Positions 1 to 7,592 of a DNA stretch of 17,712 nt are shown piece after piece. The position numbers and the translations under genes were made by a program. The DNA comes from M3007 sp031398055 (GTDB lineage: Bacteria > Bacteroidota > Bacteroidia > Chitinophagales > Saprospiraceae). The notes under the pieces were generated by a model. It did no database searches. It was not told the DNA's origin and worked only from the letters and a program-made list of their open reading frames with translations. How positions within the stretch are numbered: the stretch's first letter is position 1; every line of letters begins with the position of its first letter. The DNA lies in the NCBI GenBank assembly GCA_031398055.1, contig JANNMS010000249.1:1-17712 (forward strand), read 5' to 3'.

Positions 1-6
1 TTCCTC

Positions 7-118
7 AAATCCCGAAGGGATTTTATGTTTTCAGGCGCGAGTTTTTACATAAAATCCCTTCGGGATTTCTCGTGCATGTCCATTTCAATTTCTATAAACA
101 TAGATTCCCTTCGGGAAT
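7..118. repeat. REP-like palindromes (CCCTTCGGG core) at the 3' end of an operon
   Basis: Positions 7-28 and 47-68 are perfect 22-base inverted copies separated by 18 bases. Each arm holds a nested palindrome of type AAATCCC-GAA-GGGATTT. A third unit, ATTCCC-TTC-GGGAAT, lies at 104-118. The units overlap the end of the minus-strand gene 45-497: they encode its SRRES and SRRDFM peptides, and its stop codon lies in the spacer. No T-run follows on the minus strand, so this is not an ordinary intrinsic terminator, although the hairpin could stabilise the mRNA 3' end. The palindromes resemble REP elements; no RAYT transposase gene is in the window. Confidence 0.75.
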
Positions 119-497
119 GGATTTTAATGCGTTTGACCTGCACAGAAATGCTGTCCCTGATTTTTCCCAAAAAATTAAAATCTTCAATTTTCTGCCTGAT
201 TTCTCCACTCAATTTGCTCGCGTCCGAACGGTTTTTGGAATGATTTATCAACAGTTTGATGCCTTTCATTTCAATAAAATCAATCCTCGATTTTGTCGGT
301 AAAATTTTCAAACAGTCGCAGGATTTGAGCGATTGCAAGCCTTTTCCTTTTCTCAATTTTTCCTCAACCACATCAAAATCAATGACTTGCGTTGTGGAAT
401 TCGAACAGCAAGTTTTTTCAATGGCTTTGATTTCTTGAAGTAGGAAAAACCCCAAGGCCATGCCTTTGTCCATAAAATCTTTCAAGAAATTCTTCAT
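45..497 (-). CDS. Small partner protein of the AAA ATPase, possible PD-(D/E)XK-like fold
   Basis: A 150-residue soluble protein with no signal peptide or membrane segment. Its ATG overlaps the stop of the upstream ATPase by four bases (ATGA), so the two are translationally coupled and probably act together. I recognise no named family. A stretch near residues 58-80 (KSCDCLKI then RIDFIEMKG) has the spacing of a PD-(D/E)XK core, with D61 followed by E76-x-K78; this is suggestive only. Cysteines cluster at C30-C31 and C60/C62. The last ~25 residues are Arg-, Met- and Glu-rich and partly encoded by palindromic repeats, so the native C-terminus may have been replaced or extended. ATPase plus small nuclease-like partner recalls anti-phage or OLD-type gene pairs; that role is inference. 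The reading frame is intact although its partner is broken. Confidence 0.7.
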   Translation of the reverse strand: MKNFLKDFMDKGMALGFFLLQEIKAIEKTCCSNSTTQVIDFDVVEEKLRKGKGLQSLKSCDCLKILPTKSRIDFIEMKGIKLLINHSKNRSDASKLSGEIRQKIEDFNFLGKIRDSISVQVKRIKIHSRRESMFIEIEMDMHEKSRRDFM

Positions 498-1823
498 TCC
501 CAGACCAGTTTTTGGAACGGTTCGGAGAGTTTTTGGAAGAGCCGGTTGAGGTCTTCGGTCACGTCTTCAATGACTGCCATCCGTGTTTTTTCGTTTTCGG
601 AAGCGAGGTAAAAATGGGTGTTTTCGGCGATGCCTTCCTTTTGACTGAAAACCCGGAGTGCTTGGATAAAATATGGGCTGTGCGAAGTGACCAAAACCGG
701 GATTTCATTTTTTACCAATTCGACAAGCAAACGGGCATACTCGATTTGCCATTTTGGGTGGAGGTGGGTTTCTGGCTCGTCAACAATCAACAAACTGCGG
801 CGGTTGACAAAACCACCCTGAATTAAAAGTTGGAGAAGGCCAAAAGATTTTATCCCCGAAGCCATGTTTACAGGTAGAATGGATGATTTTTTGCCGTGCC
901 CGTTGTGCCGTTTGTTGAAAACAAAATTGCGGATGTGCTGCACAAATTCAAACTCGCCACCAATCAACGTGCCGATATCTTTCAAAAGTGATTGGATGTT
1001 TTTGTCCTCCGATTTGATGTAATACTGGGCATTTTCAATTTTGGTCATCAAATCTTTGAAATGCAGCGAAACTTTTGGCTTTTCCAATGCACCCAATCGT
1101 TCAGATTTCTTCTCACTGAGTAGTTCCAAAAGTGTCCCAGCGTTTCGGATTGCTTCATAAAGCTGAAAAATAATTGGGGTTTCGATAAAGGTGGCATCCT
1201 CGAAAAAGATATCGCTTTTCAAATCAAAATCATCAATTTTATCGGCTTTGATTTTGATTTCAAAAACTGAATTTTCACCCTCCGAAAGTGAAAGTTCAGA
1301 AACAGTTTTAGGCTGATGTTTTGGGGACAATTCGTGGTAAAACTCTGAATAAAATGCCTTTCTGAGTGCACGTTTGATGACAGTGCCTTTGTCTTCTTCG
1401 GTGAACACAATTTCAAAAATCTCAACAACTTTATCTTGTATTTTCTCCCTGATTTGGGCATTCAACCTGTCGGGTTCACTCTGATTAATGATGTCAATTT
1501 TGGATTGAATCATTTTTTGAAATGCCTCCATGTTGCTTTCGTTGGGAGATTCTAACACATTTGTTCGTATTAATTCGTCCATAAAATGAAAAGGGGAAAA
1601 TGCTTGCAAAACCGAACTGTCATTGAAATTTCTTCTAACTTTAAAATACAAATCCTGAACAACACTCCCCAATTTGGTGAATTTATCCTCATTCAAATCC
1701 TGTTCATACCTCGAAATCGCCTTCACAATCGCAAACATCAGCTTCCCCGCCGATGACCGACAAGCCATCCAATCGCACCGCAGCACTTTCAATTAAACCA
1801 GTATTTTTTATTTTAAAAAGCAT
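494..1823 (-). pseudogene. OLD/SMC-like AAA ATPase with Walker A deleted (frameshift)
   Basis: The long reading frame (from 1792 down to 494, 432 residues) carries the C-terminal half of an ABC/SMC-type ATPase head: signature-like NMASGIKSFGLLQLL, Walker B SLLIVDEPETHLHPKW, and an H-loop VTSHSPYF. Its apparent N-terminus has no P-loop. Upstream, an ATG at 1823 with a GGAG eight bases before it opens the expected N-terminal strand in another frame (MLFKIKNTGLIESAAVRL then DGLSVIGGE), which runs to a stop after 39 codons. The frames meet at about 1741-1748, where VIGGE jumps to GKLMFAIVKAIS. Family members have a GENxxGKSTxGK loop exactly there. A deletion of about 29 bases between GGGAA direct repeats would explain both the lost loop and the frame change. 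The protein should not bind ATP normally. It heads an operon with gene 45-497. Confidence 0.75.
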
Positions 1824-1875
1824 GATTTTTCTCCATTTTTAAGAATTGAACAACGGCAAAAGTAATAATGAAAAT

Positions 1876-1910
1876 AGGTTTTCGGATGCACTCCGAAAAC
1901 CTGTTTTTGT
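1876..1910 (-). terminator. Intrinsic terminator hairpin after the DUF4197 gene
   Basis: Perfect 11-bp stem (AGGTTTTCGGA / TCCGAAAACCT, 1876-1886 and 1892-1902) with loop TGCAC. It lies about 40 bases beyond the stop of the minus-strand DUF4197 gene. The T-run is modest on the minus strand (ATTTTCATT) and better on the plus strand (GTTTTTGTTT), but no plus-strand gene precedes it. Confidence 0.6.
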
Positions 1911-1940
1911 TTGAAAAATGAAGAACGCCACAAAAATATA

Positions 1941-2663
1941 TCATTTCCGGTTCGCATCCTGCTGTGCAAAAGCCTTTTTCATCACATCCGTCGTGCGCGC
2001 GAGTTTGTTGTGGCGGATGTTTTTTTCCTCTTCCTCTACTTTCGAAAACAAGCCTTTCAAAGCCTCTTTCGTGATGTAATCGTCGAGGTCGGCATTGACT
2101 TTGTTTGAAATGAGGGGGATTTTGTTGTAGGCATCGGCGGCTTTTTTCCAGAGGTCGCGGGCCCCGAATTTGTCGAGCGAACTGACGATTTTTGGGTTAA
2201 AAGCCGAGTAAAGTTGTGAATTCGTGGTGCGGTTGAGGTAATCCGTGGCCGAATTATCGGCACCCATCAAAATCTTTTGGGCATCCGAAAACGTCATTCC
2301 TTTGATGGCAGAGATGAAAATCGGGGTCGCTTCTTTTGATGCATCTTCTGCGCCACGATTGATTTTTTCCAAAAGGTTTTCTTCTAAATTGCCAAAACCG
2401 GGGATGTTTTTCAATTTCGCGGTGACTTTTTGTGCCTCGGCTGGCAACAGGATTTTGTAGGCAGACTTGTAAAAACCGTCTTTTGACGAAAGTTTTTCCA
2501 CGCCTTTTGTGATTCCCTGGCCGAGCGCATCTTTCAGTGCTTGGCCAATTTCCTGGACGGTCAATTTGACAAGTTGCTCGGCGGCGGCTTTTTTGAGTTC
2601 GGCACACGAGGCGAAAGTGAAGGCAATCGCAGCGAAAACTGCGAAAAACGTGCTCTTTTTCAT
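1941..2663 (-). CDS. DUF4197 family lipoprotein
   Basis: A 240-residue protein. The N-terminus is a lipoprotein signal peptide: MKK, a hydrophobic stretch, then lipobox FASC with C20 as the lipidated residue, so the mature protein is membrane-anchored. The rest is helical and matches my recollection of the DUF4197 family: an early segment on QALKDALGQGITKGVEKL, then GFYKSAYKILLP, IPGFGNLEENL, the ATPIFISAIKGMTFSDAQKI block, and a late DDYITKEALKGLF segment. Length is normal for the family. The biochemical role of DUF4197 is unknown to me. It sits downstream of the 739-residue secreted protein in the same orientation, with 122 bases between, so cotranscription is possible but not shown. A hairpin terminator follows. 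Confidence 0.85.
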   Translation of the reverse strand: MKKSTFFAVFAAIAFTFASCAELKKAAAEQLVKLTVQEIGQALKDALGQGITKGVEKLSSKDGFYKSAYKILLPAEAQKVTAKLKNIPGFGNLEENLLEKINRGAEDASKEATPIFISAIKGMTFSDAQKILMGADNSATDYLNRTTNSQLYSAFNPKIVSSLDKFGARDLWKKAADAYNKIPLISNKVNADLDDYITKEALKGLFSKVEEEEKNIRHNKLARTTDVMKKAFAQQDANRK

Positions 2664-2785
2664 TTTTTGAAAATTTTTAGAATGGTGGATTTTGTAAAAA
2701 AATAGGCTGCGGGGCGGGACAAATGTGCCACACCGGGAAGTTTTTTTGGGGATTTTTGCAAAACATTAATGATGTAGTGATTTTT

Positions 2786-5005
2786 CTAAATTTTTTCAAA
2801 ATCCAAAACCACCGAACCGCCGTCCAATTTCAGTCGCAAAAGATACCTGCCCGCTGCCAAATTTTGAACATCCAATTGAAAACTGTCCCCGCCGCCCGGT
2901 TCATTTTTGGAAATCAAAACCCGCCCCAGCGCATCCAAAATTTCGAGGTGCAGGTTTTTGAAATCAAGTTTTTTTGAAATTTTTACCTGCAAATTTCCAG
3001 CCGTCGGATTGGGCAAAATTTGAAAATCATTTTTCGAAAAATGCACCTCCGACGTGCCGATAAGTTGCTGGACTTCGACTTCCAAAATGCAAGTGGACGA
3101 GTTGCCAGAACCATCGGTCACGGTCAAAGTCACCGTGTTTTTGCCCAAATCGGCTGCCGAAAATTGGTTCGGGCTGACCGAAATCGAGGCGATTTGGCAG
3201 TTGTCCGAACTTCCAGCGTCCACCAAATTTGGTGTCAAAATGAAAAACCCAGTGTCGTCCAAAACGACTTTTAGCGAGTCATGGCAGGCGGCGAGCGGTT
3301 TTTGGTTGTCCACAACTTCGACCAAAGTTTGGCATTGGTTGGTGCCGCCGAGCGTCGAAGTGGCGGTCAAAATGACTGGTTGTTGCCCGATTTGCGTGCA
3401 ATCGAACGCATTTTTATTGATTTCAAAAGTTGCGTCCGCTTGCCAGCAGGGCAAGGTTGGGTCAATTATCAAAATTTGAGAAATGTCAAATTGGGCGGTG
3501 CCGTCCAAGCCGAGTTGCAAAACGAGTTGCGGCAGGCAGGCAACGGCAGGGATTTCGTCCGTTTTTCCGTCGCAATTGTCGTCCACGCCGTTGCAAATTT
3601 CTGGGGCGTTTGGAAAAATCTGGGCATTCGAGTCGTCGCAGTCGCTCGACTTGGACACGAAACCCGTTGGCTGCCCGACCGAAAATTTGACCTCCGCCGT
3701 GCCAAAACCGTCGCCGTCGGCATCTTTGAACCACGCCAACGCATCGGCTTCGGGCAGCAAACGGGCGATGAAAAATTTGGCCCCCGCGCCAACTTTCCGC
3801 GTCCCACAAACCAAAATCCGGCGGTCGGGCAAAGTCAAAACCTGCTGCGTTAAATACGAATTGTCAGGAAAAAAGACCGCCCCGCCGTCGTTGAAACTCG
3901 AATCCACCAAACCATCGGTTTTCAGCCGGAGCAAGGCCGGGGGCAAAAAATTGCCCAATTGAACGGCCGCCACAGTGGTCTGGTCAGCGGAAACTTTTGA
4001 AAAAGTGAGCGAAGAGAAAACCACGAGGTTTGGAAAAAAATCCCCAAAAATCAGGTGCCCGACTGCGTGAAAAGTGCTGTCGGGCAAGCCTTTCGCGGTC
4101 AACCGCCCGACGTACATTTTTTGTTGGGCGGTGCCGATGTACAAAATTTTGCCGTCGGGCAAAACCTGAAAATCAGTGGCGAGGTCGTAGTCGCCCGATA
4201 TGTCGTGGCGCAGCAAACCGTATTCGCCGAACGAGCCGCCAGCCCAGCCGCCCGCGTCAAATTTTCCAAAAAACGTATCGTAATCGCTGCCCGGTTTGTC
4301 ATGGTTAATCACCCGCCCGCACACTAAAACACGGTTGTCGCTGGTCACTTCCAACTGGTGCAACAATTCTTCTTCGGGGTCTGTCCAAGTCCAATTGATT
4401 TCGCTGCCGCCGGGCAAGGTGCCGTTGGCATTGATTGCCCGAAAACCGACATCGTCGCCGTTGTAGCCGAGCAGAATTTTACCGTTTGGCAGGCGAAGGA
4501 TGGCCGAACATGGGACATCGTTTTCAAGATGAAGTGCACCGTTTGTGCCAAAATTGGGGTCGGGATGACCCGCGCCATCGAACTGCAGAACATGATTTGC
4601 CCACTTCATCGGCGGAAAGTAGGTCGCGAAGGCAGTCAGGATTTTTCCATCGGGCAGCAGGTTCAGTTGCTGGATGCCGCCATGCCCAAACTGAAAAACC
4701 GAGTCGAGCAAAACGACCGGGCCACCGGAGCCAAAACTGGTGTCCACGTCGCCATCCGGCAAAAAACGGGCAATTTGAATCCTGCGATTTTCTTGTGGGA
4801 TGACGTGCGAGGCTTGGTTGTACCGCACCAGAATTTTACCGTCGGGTTGCAAAATCATTTCAGTCCAACCTCCGACATTCGGGTAGCCAAAATCGGTTTC
4901 GATAAAACCGCCAGTGCCAAAACTGGGGTCAAAAAACGCGGCCTGCGAGCGGGCAGAAAATTGAAAAACAAGGTTCAGGAAGATTGTAAAAATGACTTTT
5001 TGCAT
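2786..5005 (-). CDS. Secreted delta-60 repeat / MopE-motif protein with T9SS sorting domain
   Basis: A 739-residue exported protein. Residues 1-22 are a signal peptide. Residues ~23-420 carry recurring delta-60 (DUF5122) blades of type LPDGKILV ... RLxxDGxxDxSFGxxG, e.g. around 53, 83, 118, 172, 222, 282, 361 and 392, expected to form a beta-propeller. Residues ~427-483 are a MopE-type metal-binding motif: a DADGDGFG acidic loop, then SSDCDDSNAQIFPNAPEICN and GVDDNCDGKTDE. Residues ~490-645 hold Cys-paired Ig/HYR-like repeats. Residues ~660-739 form a type IX secretion C-terminal domain (FQILPNPTAGNLQV ... LAAGRYLLRL). This predicts export across the outer membrane with surface attachment or release. 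Ligand and function are unknown. The coding strand is C-poor and G-rich, leaving several long antisense frames that are shadows. Confidence 0.9.
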   Translation of the reverse strand: MQKVIFTIFLNLVFQFSARSQAAFFDPSFGTGGFIETDFGYPNVGGWTEMILQPDGKILVRYNQASHVIPQENRRIQIARFLPDGDVDTSFGSGGPVVLLDSVFQFGHGGIQQLNLLPDGKILTAFATYFPPMKWANHVLQFDGAGHPDPNFGTNGALHLENDVPCSAILRLPNGKILLGYNGDDVGFRAINANGTLPGGSEINWTWTDPEEELLHQLEVTSDNRVLVCGRVINHDKPGSDYDTFFGKFDAGGWAGGSFGEYGLLRHDISGDYDLATDFQVLPDGKILYIGTAQQKMYVGRLTAKGLPDSTFHAVGHLIFGDFFPNLVVFSSLTFSKVSADQTTVAAVQLGNFLPPALLRLKTDGLVDSSFNDGGAVFFPDNSYLTQQVLTLPDRRILVCGTRKVGAGAKFFIARLLPEADALAWFKDADGDGFGTAEVKFSVGQPTGFVSKSSDCDDSNAQIFPNAPEICNGVDDNCDGKTDEIPAVACLPQLVLQLGLDGTAQFDISQILIIDPTLPCWQADATFEINKNAFDCTQIGQQPVILTATSTLGGTNQCQTLVEVVDNQKPLAACHDSLKVVLDDTGFFILTPNLVDAGSSDNCQIASISVSPNQFSAADLGKNTVTLTVTDGSGNSSTCILEVEVQQLIGTSEVHFSKNDFQILPNPTAGNLQVKISKKLDFKNLHLEILDALGRVLISKNEPGGGDSFQLDVQNLAAGRYLLRLKLDGGSVVLDFEKI

Positions 5006-5063
5006 GGGATTTCGATTTTTGGAAGTTGAAAAATGCAGTTGAAAAAATGGTTTTTGAAAAACT

Positions 5064-5095
5064 CAAATGTCCCGCCAGTTTTCCCTTTTTCCAAA
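5064..5095 (-). promoter_or_regulatory. Possible Bacteroidota-type promoter for the secreted protein
   Basis: On the minus strand, TTTG (5095-5092) and GACATTTG (5071-5064) are 20 bases apart. This fits the -33 TTTG / -7 TAnnTTTG consensus with one mismatch in the -7 box. It lies about 60 bases upstream of the ATG at 5005. Confidence 0.35.
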
Positions 5096-5168
5096 ATCAA
5101 AAAATAGAGGTTGTAGTCATTTTTTAGAGCATGTTTGGGTTTAAGTTATTGAAAATCAAGGGGATAAA

Positions 5169-5951
5169 TCACACTTCTAATTTTTGCCCAAAAACAAAAT
5201 AATGGTGCAACGCCACCGCCCACACATCCAAATCCGCCAAACCAATCGTCTTTTCCACTTTTTCACGGCTCAGTCCACTGATTTTTTCCAATTTTTCCCA
5301 CGTTTCTGGCGTGTCGGGCAAGTTTGGTTTTTCCATTTCCGGCCAATTCAAAAACGTGGCTTTCGCAAATTCATGAAATGCAGGATTGTAATTTTCCAAC
5401 GGTTGGACGAACGACGACATGATTTGTTCGGCTGAAAAAATTAGGCAGCCGTCCGGTTCAAAAAGTTCGGAATCGTGTGGAAACGGATAATCCGGCGACA
5501 TAAAAGGCCTCGGATAAACGACCACTTTTTCAAATTTTTTCAACAAAAAATCATTGTCCGGGCGATGAAAAGTCACCGCAGCGGCGGCGGCGGCGATGGG
5601 CAATTGCACGTCCGGCGGCATTTCGTCGTCTGGAAAATCCTTGGCAATCCATTCCGTGCCTTCGACAACAAGGAAAACCCGCGCTCGGAATTTCCGCTTT
5701 CCCACGTCGTCCAGTTTTTGGTAAAATGGAAAGTATTTTTGGAGAGCCGCTGCAATGTTCGGCTGCAAATCGGGCGGGTTTCGTTGCCACCACCACCAAT
5801 TGAGTTGCGGCGCGGAAAAAAATAGGACGACCAGCAAAACGAGGCAGGGAACCAGCCATTTGGCATAGCCCGGATTGACTTCCCAAGCCAAATAAAGGAA
5901 CAACATGGCCAAAAAAGCGATGGGCAACGTAAGTCTTTGAGCAAAAGTCAT
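5169..5951 (-). CDS. Membrane-anchored MtfA/M90-like protein, degenerate zinc site
   Basis: A 260-residue protein with two N-terminal hydrophobic helices (~8-24 and ~32-48), then a cytoplasmic or periplasmic domain resembling zinc-dependent peptidases of the MtfA (M90) family: the KYFPFYQKL start, an IAAAAAAVTF helix (119-128) where the family has a similar Ala-rich segment, KVVVYPRPF (142-150), and ENYNPAFHEFAKA (187-199). In active members the last motif reads HExxH. Here H193-E194 are kept but the second histidine is K197. The downstream family motif resembling FWAVAVEYFFE appears as VWAVALHHYFVFG (243-255), so the usual Glu ligand is also replaced. The protein is therefore probably catalytically dead or binds metal differently. 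Family length is similar (about 265 residues in E. coli MtfA). Assignment rests on recalled motifs, not on a search. Confidence 0.65.
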   Translation of the reverse strand: MTFAQRLTLPIAFLAMLFLYLAWEVNPGYAKWLVPCLVLLVVLFFSAPQLNWWWWQRNPPDLQPNIAAALQKYFPFYQKLDDVGKRKFRARVFLVVEGTEWIAKDFPDDEMPPDVQLPIAAAAAAVTFHRPDNDFLLKKFEKVVVYPRPFMSPDYPFPHDSELFEPDGCLIFSAEQIMSSFVQPLENYNPAFHEFAKATFLNWPEMEKPNLPDTPETWEKLEKISGLSREKVEKTIGLADLDVWAVALHHYFVFGQKLEV

Positions 5952-5975
5952 TTATCTAACTGATTGATTTAGAGG

Positions 5976-6009
5976 CAAAAGTGCATCGTGGGGCGAGTTA
6001 TTTTTCAAA
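5976..6009 (-). promoter_or_regulatory. Possible promoter for the MtfA-like gene
   Basis: On the minus strand, TTTG (6009-6006) is followed after 22 bases by CACTTTTG (5983-5976), one mismatch from TAnnTTTG. It lies about 25 bases upstream of the ATG at 5951. Confidence 0.35.
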
Positions 6010-6058
6010 ATTTTGAAATTTTTTGAAAAACAAGTTCTCAATGTGGAAGCAAGGCGTT

Positions 6059-6066
6059 TACATTTG
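6059..6066 (+). promoter_or_regulatory. Possible -7 box (TACATTTG) of the tRNA-Phe gene
   Basis: TACATTTG matches TAnnTTTG exactly and would place the transcription start about 15 bases before the tRNA. No convincing TTTG -33 box is seen at the right distance, so support is partial. Confidence 0.4.
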
Positions 6067-6086
6067 CCCCGCTTTAAAACGCGGAG

Positions 6087-6159
6087 GGCGGCTTAGCTCA
6101 GTTGGTAGAGCATCGGACTGAAAATCCGTGTGTCCCCGGTTCGAGTCCGGGAGCTGCCA
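6087..6159 (+). tRNA. tRNA-Phe (anticodon GAA)
   Basis: A 73-base cloverleaf. The acceptor stem GGCGGCT/AGCTGCC contains one G-U pair, the D arm is GCTC...GAGC, the anticodon loop CTGAAAA puts GAA at 6120-6122, and the T arm is CCCGG-TTCGAGT-CCGGG with discriminator A at 6159. The outer anticodon-stem pair is a T-T mismatch. CCA is not encoded (CAA follows), so it must be added by tRNA nucleotidyltransferase. Confidence 0.97.
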
Positions 6160-6170
6160 CAAAAAACACA

Positions 6171-6217
6171 AAAAAAGCCTCGCAAGTGCAACAACACTTC
6201 GAGGCTTTTTTGTTTTT
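6171..6217 (+). terminator. Intrinsic terminator of the tRNA-Phe gene
   Basis: The outer stem AAAAAAGCCTCG/CGAGGCTTTTTT (6171-6182 and 6200-6211) continues, after one bulged C, into AAGTG/CACTT around loop CAACAA. It ends in TTTTTTGTTTTT. It starts 12 bases after the tRNA. Confidence 0.85.
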
Positions 6218-6233
6218 GGTCAATAAATGCTGA

Positions 6234-6330
6234 CGCGATATTTGATGATATTTAGATATTGGGATATTGCCATGCAACTTTTTGATTTCCAACGGATTAT
6301 CCAAATATCCCAATATCAATCAATATCGCG
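6234..6330. repeat. Imperfect inverted repeat of GATATTGGGATATT words before lpxK
   Basis: Arms at 6234-6268 and 6303-6330 both begin with CGCGATAT at their outer ends and share GATATTGGGATATT in inverted orientation, with a few mismatches and length differences. The right arm ends six bases before the lpxK ATG, so the hairpin would occupy the lpxK leader. There is no T-run. Confidence 0.65.
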
Positions 6331-6336
6331 AAAGTC

Positions 6337-7404
6337 ATGTCAGAAGATATTTTAATTCGCATTTTGCTGCTGCCGTTTGCTTTGTTGTACGGCATCGGAG
6401 TTGGCATTCGAAGTTTATTTTACCGGGCGGGCATCCTTCGCAGCGTCCGTTTTGACTTGCCGGTGATTTCGGTGGGCAATTTGTCGGTCGGTGGCGCGGG
6501 CAAATCGCCGCACATCGAATATCTGATCCGGTGGCTCGACCAATATTTGCAGGTCGCGGTTTTGAGCCGTGGCTACGGCCGAAAAACAGCAGGTTTCCGC
6601 CCAGTGACCATCATCGACACCGCCGAGCAATCGGGCGACGAGCCGCTGCAATTCAAACGAAAATTTCCGGGCGTCCCCATTTCCGTCGGCGAAAGTCGCG
6701 CGCTCGGCGTCCCGGAATTGGTCAAACGCAACCCCGACACGCAGGTCGTTTTGCTCGACGATGCCTTTCAACATTTGGCAATCACGCCGGGGCTGAATAT
6801 TTTGCTCACCGAATTTTCCCATCCGTTTACCCGCGATTGGTTGATTCCGTCGGGGCGGCTGCGGGAGTGGCGGACGAGTTACCGCCGCGCCGATTTAATT
6901 GTCGTGACGAAATGCCCCGCCGATTTGACGGCGCAGCAAAAACTCGAAATGACCACCGAAATCGACCAGTACCCATGGCAAAAAGTATTTTTTTCAAAAT
7001 ATCGCTACGGCAAAACTTATGATTTGCTACGCCCGGACGTGCTGCGACCGCTGGATTTGGACACCGATGTTTTGCTGATTTCGGCCATCGCCAACACGGA
7101 TTATTTGTTGGAATTTTTGAAAAACGAAGTCCGATCGGTGCAAACCCTTGAATTTGAGGATCACCATTTTTTCTCAGAAAACGATTTGGAAGATTTGAAA
7201 CGCCGTTTTGAAGCCATGCCGCCGCGAAACAAAATCATTTTAACCACCGAAAAAGACGCGACGCGGCTGGAATTGCACCGTGAATTGTTTTGGAAAAATG
7301 ATTTGCCGGTGTTCGTTTTGCCCATCGAAGTGGAGTTTTTGGGCGAGGACGAGGCGAAATTTCGGGAGGCGGTGAAAGGTTTTTTGCTGGATTTTAAATC
7401 TTGA
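6337..7404 (+). CDS. lpxK: Tetraacyldisaccharide 4'-kinase LpxK
   Basis: LpxK phosphorylates the 4' position of the lipid A disaccharide-1-phosphate at the inner face of the cytoplasmic membrane, using ATP. The 355-residue protein starts with the typical membrane-associated helix (~5-28), then FDLPVISVGNLSVGGAGKSPH with the P-loop at 47-59 (K56-S57; many homologs have K-T-P). The segments AVLSRGYGRKTAGF, GDEPLQF, VVLLDDAFQHLAI and ADLIVVTKCP follow in family order, and the C-terminal half includes EFEDHHFFSENDLEDL and ILTTEKDATRL. DDAFQH replaces the commoner DDGFQH. It is slightly longer than the 328-residue E. coli enzyme. The start at 6337 is the first Met of the domain and has no clear Shine-Dalgarno. 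It appears monocistronic, with no other lipid A gene nearby. Confidence 0.95.
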   Translation: MSEDILIRILLLPFALLYGIGVGIRSLFYRAGILRSVRFDLPVISVGNLSVGGAGKSPHIEYLIRWLDQYLQVAVLSRGYGRKTAGFRPVTIIDTAEQSGDEPLQFKRKFPGVPISVGESRALGVPELVKRNPDTQVVLLDDAFQHLAITPGLNILLTEFSHPFTRDWLIPSGRLREWRTSYRRADLIVVTKCPADLTAQQKLEMTTEIDQYPWQKVFFSKYRYGKTYDLLRPDVLRPLDLDTDVLLISAIANTDYLLEFLKNEVRSVQTLEFEDHHFFSENDLEDLKRRFEAMPPRNKIILTTEKDATRLELHRELFWKNDLPVFVLPIEVEFLGEDEAKFREAVKGFLLDFKS

Positions 7405-7449
7405 AATTCAGGTAAAATACTCTACCCCAAAAATGTGCGTTTCATGAAA

Positions 7450-7488
7450 GTTGACATTTATAGATAGAATTTTAACAAAAATGTCAAC
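7450..7488. promoter_or_regulatory. 10-bp perfect inverted repeat upstream of response regulator 1
   Basis: GTTGACATTT (7450-7459) and AAATGTCAAC (7479-7488) are perfect inverted arms around a 19-base AT-rich spacer. No T-run follows, so it is a poor lpxK terminator. It lies 105 bases before the preferred regulator start and could be an operator or a leader hairpin. Confidence 0.45.
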
Positions 7489-7592
7489 CTACCCACCACG
7501 AATCCGTTCAACTGAAACGTTCAAAAATTCGACTATTTTCAATGAAAAATCATCCGAATCTTCATTCCTTCACACCAAAAACTGATAAATTC

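Noticed and set aside
4358..5029. Long plus-strand frame opposite the delta-60 protein (also 3281-3853)
   Set aside because: Antisense shadow of a skewed-codon gene; no domain, no start context, and the minus-strand protein has clear domains throughout.
6098..6319. Minus-strand frame encoding a GLEPGTHGFSVRCSTN peptide
   Set aside because: It is the antisense of the tRNA-Phe gene and its terminator, a well-known false gene call.
7542..7592. N-terminal extension of regulator 1 from the upstream ATG
   Set aside because: It adds 17 residues with no receiver homology; kept only as an alternative start.
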